From WYZ-LMO6 sp964509845 (GTDB lineage Archaea > Hadarchaeota > Hadarchaeia > Hadarchaeales > WYZ-LMO6): a stretch of 25,652 nucleotides of DNA. Under the pieces are notes generated by a model. That model made no database searches. It saw only the letters and a program-made list of their open reading frames with translations, and had not been told where the DNA came from. Positions 21,753 to 25,652 of the stretch are shown here, in pieces. The DNA lies in assembly GCA_964509845.1 (NCBI GenBank), contig CAZDZG010000014.1:1-25652 (forward strand). The letters are read 5' to 3'. The translations under genes were made by a program, and so were the position numbers. Positions within the stretch are counted from its first letter, which is position 1. Each line of letters opens with the position of its first letter.

Positions 21753-23015
21753 ATGGCCAAGCCGCACCTCAACCTGGTGACGATGGGGCACGTGGACCAT
21801 GGCAAGTCCACCCTTCTGGGCAGGCTCCTGTATGAAACGGGGGCCGTGAAGGAGGATGAGATCAAGAAGTTCGAGGCCATGGGGGACAAGGGGAAGAGCT
21901 TCAAGTTCGCCTGGGTCTTCGATGACCTTAAAGAGGAGAGGGAGAGGGGCCTCACCATAGACCTCGCCCACCGGAAGTTCGAGACGGACAAGTACTACTT
22001 CACCCTGATAGACGCTCCCGGCCACAGGGACTTCGTCAAGAACATGATCACGGGGGCCAGCCAGGCGGACGCCGGCCTCCTGGTGGTGGCCGCCGACGAC
22101 GGTATCATGCCCCAGACCAGGGAGCACGCCGCCCTGGCCTTCACGCTGGGGGTGAACCAGCTGGTGGTGGCCATCAACAAGATGGACCTGGTGGACTACA
22201 AGAAGGAGGTATATGAGAAGCTGAAGTCCGAGGTGATGGACATGCTCCGGGTGGTGGGCTACAGGAACGCGGACAAGTTCCCGTTCGTGCCCGTAGCCGC
22301 CTTCTACGGGGAGAACGTGACGAAGCCCAGTTCCAAGATGGGCTGGTACAGCGGGCCCACCATTCTGGAGGCCCTCGATACCTTTACGCTTCCCCCCAAG
22401 CCTATAGACAAGCCCCTGAGGATACCCGTGCAGGATGTTTACTCCATCACCGGGGTGGGTACGGTTCCCGTGGGAAGGGTGGAAACGGGAGTGCTGAAGG
22501 TGGGGGACACCGTGGTCTTCGAGCCCGCCGGCAAGAGCGGGGAGGTCAAGTCCATAGAGATGCACCACGAGCCCATCCCCAAGGCCGAGCCCGGGGACAA
22601 CATAGGTTTCAACGTCAGGGGGATTGCGAAGACCGAGATAAGGAGGGGGGATGTGGCCGGGCTCCCGAACGCCCCGCCCACGGTGGCGAGCGAGTTTGTG
22701 GCGAGGATAGCGGTCCTCCAGCACCCGACGGCCATCGCAGCCGGGTACACCCCCGTCTTCCACGTTCACACCGCCCAGGTGGCCTGCCAGATAACCGAGC
22801 TCATCAACAAGCTGGATCCCAAGACGGGCTCCGTGATAGAGGAGCACCCGAACTTCATAAAGAAGGGGGACATGGCCACCATCAGGGTCAGACCCACGAA
22901 GCCCCTGGTGATCGAAAAGGTCTCCGACATACCCCAGCTCGCCAGGTTTGCCATCCGGGACATGGGCATGACCATTGCGGCTGGAGTCTGTATAGACGTG
23001 GTCAAGGCCAAGTGA
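21753..23015 (+). CDS. tuf: Translation elongation factor 1A (aEF-1A)
   Basis: GTPase that delivers aminoacyl-tRNA to the ribosome. 420 residues, slightly shorter than the roughly 428-435 of many archaea. GTPase motifs are in order: G1 GHVDHGKST (12-20), the switch ERERGLTIDLAH, G3 DAPGHRDF, and G4 NKMD. They are followed by domain II (PLRIPVQDVYSITGVGTVPVGRVETG) and domain III (GYTPVFHVHTAQVACQI, IRVRPTKPLVIEK). The TIDLAH form is euryarchaeal rather than the crenarchaeal TINL. ATG 21753 follows its own TATA box. It is paired with rps10, as in almost all archaea. Confidence 0.97.
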   Translation: MAKPHLNLVTMGHVDHGKSTLLGRLLYETGAVKEDEIKKFEAMGDKGKSFKFAWVFDDLKEERERGLTIDLAHRKFETDKYYFTLIDAPGHRDFVKNMITGASQADAGLLVVAADDGIMPQTREHAALAFTLGVNQLVVAINKMDLVDYKKEVYEKLKSEVMDMLRVVGYRNADKFPFVPVAAFYGENVTKPSSKMGWYSGPTILEALDTFTLPPKPIDKPLRIPVQDVYSITGVGTVPVGRVETGVLKVGDTVVFEPAGKSGEVKSIEMHHEPIPKAEPGDNIGFNVRGIAKTEIRRGDVAGLPNAPPTVASEFVARIAVLQHPTAIAAGYTPVFHVHTAQVACQITELINKLDPKTGSVIEEHPNFIKKGDMATIRVRPTKPLVIEKVSDIPQLARFAIRDMGMTIAAGVCIDVVKAK

Positions 23016-23018
23016 GTC

Positions 23019-23027
23019 TTTTTTATT
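23019..23027 (+). promoter_or_regulatory. T-run between EF-1A and rps10 (terminator and/or TATA-like element)
   Basis: TTTTTTATT begins 3 nt after the EF-1A stop. It could end the EF-1A transcript in the archaeal T-run manner, or act as a TATA-like box because it is centred about 25 nt before the rps10 ATG (23048). The two genes are otherwise only 32 nt apart, so partial readthrough is likely. Confidence 0.35.
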
Positions 23028-23047
23028 CCTGAAGGAAAGAATAGAAG

Positions 23048-23356
23048 ATGCAGAAGGCCAGGATCCACCTCTCCAGCACGGATCACCGGAAGTTGGACGA
23101 GATATGCGCCCAGATCAAGGAGATAGCCCAGAGGACTGGAGTGGAGATGTCCGGACCCATTCCCCTCCCCACCAAGAGGATAGTGATCCCCGTGAAGAAG
23201 AGCCCGGACGGGGAGGGAACGGCCACCTGGGACAAGTGGGAGCTCAGGATCCACAAGAGGCTCATCCACATGAGCGCGGATGAGAGGGCCATGCGTCAGC
23301 TCATGCGCCTGCAGGTTCCCCAGGAGGTCCACATCAGGATAGAGCTGAAGGGTTAG
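23048..23356 (+). CDS. rps10: Ribosomal protein S10 (uS10)
   Basis: Small-subunit head protein, 102 residues, the usual archaeal length. Family features are KARIHLSSTDHRKLDEIC at the N-terminus, the loop GVEMSGPIPLPTKR and the C-terminal WELRIHKRLIHM followed by VHIRIELKG. ATG 23048 is preceded by GAAGGAAAG. Its TAG stop (23354-23356) overlaps the TAA stop of the convergent ABC permease by shared bases, so the two 3' ends meet with no spacer. Pairing with EF-1A is conserved across archaea. Confidence 0.96.
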   Translation: MQKARIHLSSTDHRKLDEICAQIKEIAQRTGVEMSGPIPLPTKRIVIPVKKSPDGEGTATWDKWELRIHKRLIHMSADERAMRQLMRLQVPQEVHIRIELKG

Positions 23357-24162
23357 CCGGAGAGGTACCTCCTGGCCAGGCAAACGCTCAGGGAGGAGAT
23401 GGCCAGGGCGAAGAGGCCCAGGTAAGCGAGATCCTCCAGAAGGGCCCCGGTGTTCAGCCTGTAGATGGTGAGCTGCCTGACGGCGTCGTTGGTGTAGGAG
23501 AGGGGGTTGATGCTGGCCACGGCCCTCAGCCATCCCGGCATGAGCTGGGTGGGGAAGAAGAGATTGGAGGCGAACATCAGGGGCATCACCAGCAGGTTGA
23601 CCATGGCCATGGGCCTTTCCCACCTGGTGGACCTGAGGGCGAGCACGAGGAAGAAAGAGGAGAAGGTCACGCACAGGAGGAGGGTCACCAGCATCACCCC
23701 CAGCAGGTACACGGGATGAAATCCCGGCCCCGTCCTGAGGCCCAGGGCGAAGGCCGCCCCCAGGATGATCAGGACCTGAAAGGAGGAACGGAGGGTGGCG
23801 TAGAGGATCTTGGAGAAGATGATGGAGGCCCTGGAGACCGGGGTGCTGAGGACCTTGTTCAGGAAGCCCAGCCTCCGGTCCCAGACGATGGAAAAGCCCG
23901 TGAACATGGTGGTGAAGAGGCAGGTCATGGACACCATCCCGGTGGCCATGAAGGAGAAGTAATCGGTGGTTCCGAAGGAGCGGAGCATGAGCTGGTTGGC
24001 CAGCTCCGGGGGCACCCCCTCCCCGAACACGGCCCTCAGGTTCATGGCCTTCCCCAGCAAGACCAGCCAGATCAGGGGTTGCAGGACGGTGATGAGGAGG
24101 AGGAGGGGCTCCTTGTACCACTTCTTCAGCTCCCTCCTGGTCAGGGCCAGAAACCCTTGCAT
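23353..24162 (-). CDS. ABC-2 type transporter permease
   Basis: Membrane subunit of an ABC exporter, 269 residues. Hydrophobic segments at about residues 19-37, 68-90, 119-142, 149-172, 180-200 and 243-262 predict six membrane helices. The sequence INPLSYTNDAVRQL before the last helix and RRLGFLNKVLSTPVSR in the first cytoplasmic loop are typical of the ABC2 (DrrB-like) family. Start placed at the ATG at 24162, since the N-terminal MQGFLALTRRELKKWYKEP is the expected cytoplasmic leader; the frame stays open 100 codons further, but that part overlaps the ATPase gene and is Gly/Arg-rich nonsense. It follows the ATPase by 11 nt. The substrate is unknown; DrrAB relatives export drugs or lipids. 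Confidence 0.92.
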   Translation of the reverse strand: MQGFLALTRRELKKWYKEPLLLLITVLQPLIWLVLLGKAMNLRAVFGEGVPPELANQLMLRSFGTTDYFSFMATGMVSMTCLFTTMFTGFSIVWDRRLGFLNKVLSTPVSRASIIFSKILYATLRSSFQVLIILGAAFALGLRTGPGFHPVYLLGVMLVTLLLCVTFSSFFLVLALRSTRWERPMAMVNLLVMPLMFASNLFFPTQLMPGWLRAVASINPLSYTNDAVRQLTIYRLNTGALLEDLAYLGLFALAISSLSVCLARRYLSG

Positions 24163-24173
24163 GGGCCTTCCCC

Positions 24174-25169
24174 TTACCTCCTGGCCCTCCACAGGGTCAC
24201 CCTCTGTCTGAGGATCCCGTCCCGGTCCTCTTCCTGGTCCCTGAGCGACCTTCCCGTCCTCTCCAGGTAAACCTCGTTCAGGGTGGGCTTGGTCAGGGAG
24301 AGGCGCCTTACGGTGATCCCCCGGTCGGCCAGCATCCCGAGGAGGAGGGGGGCCACGGTCTCCCCCCTGCTCACCTTCACCCTGTATTCCCTTCCTTCCC
24401 TCCTCACCTCCTTCACCCCCTCCACGGCCCTCAGGACCTCTTCCACCCCGTTTCCCTCGCATTCCAGCGTCAGGAGGTCTCCCCCCAGGGAGTCCTTCAG
24501 CTCCGAGGGGCTGCCTTCCTCCACGATCCTCCCGTGATCTATGATGGCAATGCGATCGCAGAGGAAGTCGGCCTCCTCCAGGTAGTGGGTGGTGAGGAAG
24601 ATGGTCATTCCGAACCTCTCCCTGAGCGAGCGGATGTGTTCCCAGATGGAAGCCCTGGTCTGGACATCCAGGCCCAGGGTGGGCTCGTCCAGGAAGAGCA
24701 CCCTTGGGCGGTTGATGAGGCCGCAGGCCAGCTCCAGCCTCCTTCTCATTCCACCCGAATAGGTCTCCACCCTCTTGTCCTTGAAGGGCTCCAGCTGGAC
24801 CAAGGAGAGGAGCTCCAGGGCCCTCCTCTTGGCCTCCTCCCTGGGCAGGCCGTAAAGGTCCGCACAGAGCATCACGTTCTCGTAACCCGTCAGGTCCTCG
24901 TCGGCCGTGTACTCCTGCGGCACCACCCCCACCGACCTCCTCACCTTTTCCGGCTCCTTCACCACATCGTATCCGCAGACCTCCGCCCTCCCGCTGGTGG
25001 GCTTAAGCACGGTGGTGAGCATGTTGATGGTGGTGGTCTTGCCCGCCCCGTTGGGTCCCAGGAAGCCGAAGATCTCACCCTCCCTCACCGAAAAGGTGAC
25101 CCGGTCCACCGCCCTGAGACCGTTGAAGACCTTGGTGAGTTCCTCCGCCTTTATGATGTTCTCCCTCAT
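24174..25169 (-). CDS. ABC transporter ATP-binding protein (DrrA-like)
   Basis: Cytoplasmic ATPase that powers the permease encoded downstream. 331 residues. Walker A GPNGAGKT (38-45), Q-loop Gln85 in VVPQEYTADEDLTGYENV, signature YSGGMRRRLEL (137-147), Walker B VLFLDEP (157-163), D-loop LGLD and the switch His195 (TTHYLEEAD). Residues after about 225 form the extra C-terminal domain (DUF4162-like) found in DrrA and gliding/ABC-2 exporters. ATG 25169 overlaps the PadR stop by 4 nt, so regulator, ATPase and permease look like one transcript. Substrate not inferable. Confidence 0.95.
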   Translation of the reverse strand: MRENIIKAEELTKVFNGLRAVDRVTFSVREGEIFGFLGPNGAGKTTTINMLTTVLKPTSGRAEVCGYDVVKEPEKVRRSVGVVPQEYTADEDLTGYENVMLCADLYGLPREEAKRRALELLSLVQLEPFKDKRVETYSGGMRRRLELACGLINRPRVLFLDEPTLGLDVQTRASIWEHIRSLRERFGMTIFLTTHYLEEADFLCDRIAIIDHGRIVEEGSPSELKDSLGGDLLTLECEGNGVEEVLRAVEGVKEVRREGREYRVKVSRGETVAPLLLGMLADRGITVRRLSLTKPTLNEVYLERTGRSLRDQEEDRDGILRQRVTLWRARR

Positions 25170-25652
25170 CCCTTCCCCTTCCTTAGCTCCTTGCTCACCT
25201 CCTCCAGCCTTTCGGCCGTTTTCTCCAGCACTCCGCAGAGCTTTCTAAGGGCCTCCTCCGAGGTCCTTTCCCCCAGGGCCCCGGCTGCCTCTAGGAAGGC
25301 CGCCACCACCCGGCGCATCGCCTTCCTCAGCTCGGCCGTCTTCTCGGGGGGGAGCCTGAGCCAGGGAGGGGCCCAAGGGTGGAAGACCACCCCTCCCATC
25401 CTCTTCCACACCTTCCTCTCTTCCTGGAGGAGCTTCTTTCCCTCCGGCGTGAGGCGGTACCTCCTCAGCCCACTGCGGTCGCGGGGCAGCTCCTCCACGT
25501 GCCCGGTGTCCTGCAGCCAGGCCAGGAGGGGATAGATGGAACCGGGGCTGGGCCTCCAGCAGCCCTCACTCCTTCTCTCGATCTCGTCCATTATCTCCGA
25601 GCCTGACATGGGTCTCTCGCTCAGGGATTCCAGCACGTAGTAGCGCAGCAGA
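25166..25652 (-). CDS. PadR-family transcriptional regulator (5' end beyond window)
   Basis: A winged-helix regulator, of which 162 codons are visible. Reading continues past the GTG at 25636 into LLRYYVLESL, which is the usual PadR helix 1, so the true start lies outside the window. The wHTH core reads MSGSEIMDEIERRS, then PSPGSIYPLLAWLQDTGHVE (the PadR signature) and GLRRYRLTPEGKKLL for the wing. A C-terminal segment (about 95-156) predicts as helical and likely mediates dimerisation; it holds AELRKAMRRVVAAFLEAAG and a charged tail. PadR proteins often repress an adjoining ABC-2 exporter and release DNA on ligand binding, which is the inferred role here; the operator would be upstream of the window. 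Confidence 0.9.
   Translation of the reverse strand, partial: LLRYYVLESLSERPMSGSEIMDEIERRSEGCWRPSPGSIYPLLAWLQDTGHVEELPRDRSGLRRYRLTPEGKKLLQEERKVWKRMGGVVFHPWAPPWLRLPPEKTAELRKAMRRVVAAFLEAAGALGERTSEEALRKLCGVLEKTAERLEEVSKELRKGKG

Noticed and set aside
24163..24462. A 100-codon N-terminal extension of the ABC permease
   Set aside because: Gly/Arg/Glu-rich translation overlapping the ATPase gene; the family N-terminus begins at 24162.
1..25652. CRISPR arrays, insertion sequences, attachment sites, long direct repeats
   Set aside because: None was seen. Repetitive GAGG/GGAG patterns come from frequent Glu (GAG) and Arg (AGG) codons.

Overview
The window comes from an archaeon. It encodes an archaeal-type RNA polymerase (H, an unsplit B, A' and A''), L30e, an archaeal NusA-like KH protein, archaeal S12, S7 and S10, and EF-1A. 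TATA boxes lie about 24-30 nt upstream of first genes. The gene order from rpoH through rps10 is the one typical of Euryarchaeota-grade genomes. The DNA is GC-rich, and coding strands are purine-loaded with very frequent AGG arginine codons, which suggests a thermophile. I cannot name the lineage from the sequence alone.

Layout, left to right. (1) 1-2637, minus strand: a beta-keto-acid cleavage enzyme (BKACE/Kce family) downstream of bifunctional purH. (2) 2638-2691: a 54-bp divergent promoter with one centrally placed TATA element. (3) 2692-9522, plus strand: a tightly packed operon purB-folD-purM-purS-purL-purQ, mostly joined by 4-nt stop/start overlaps. (4) 9523-9627: a spacer rich in small hairpins, with a promoter. 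(5) 9628-10934: purE-purC, overlapping by 10 nt. (6) 10956-12428: purF behind its own TATA box. (7) 12486-12560: tRNA-Lys(UUU), then 15 nt, then rpoH-rpoB-rpoA1-rpoA2-rpl30e-nusA-rps12-rps7 (12576-21712). (8) 21753-23356: EF-1A and rps10. (9) 23353-25652, minus strand and convergent: a PadR regulator (cut by the window edge), an ABC ATPase and an ABC-2 permease.

Together the purine genes cover most of the route from PRPP to IMP: PurF, PurS/L/Q, PurM, PurE, PurC, PurB and PurH. FolD supplies or interconverts folate-bound one-carbon units. GAR synthetase (PurD) and GAR transformylase (PurN or PurT) are not in the window. PurK is absent too, which fits the PurE seen here: it has the class II (animal PAICS-like) active-site signature rather than the bacterial class I one. 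PurB likewise resembles animal ADSL more than the usual archaeal/bacterial PurB. PurH plus FolD implies a tetrahydrofolate-based purine pathway, unlike the PurP/PurO route of many archaea.

The window is mostly housekeeping, and I found no clear novel defence or mobile system. The best second-look items are the perfectly centred shared TATA box between purH and purB, the eukaryote-like PurB and PurE, the tRNA-Lys sitting directly in front of the RNA polymerase operon, and the hairpin-rich spacer after purQ.
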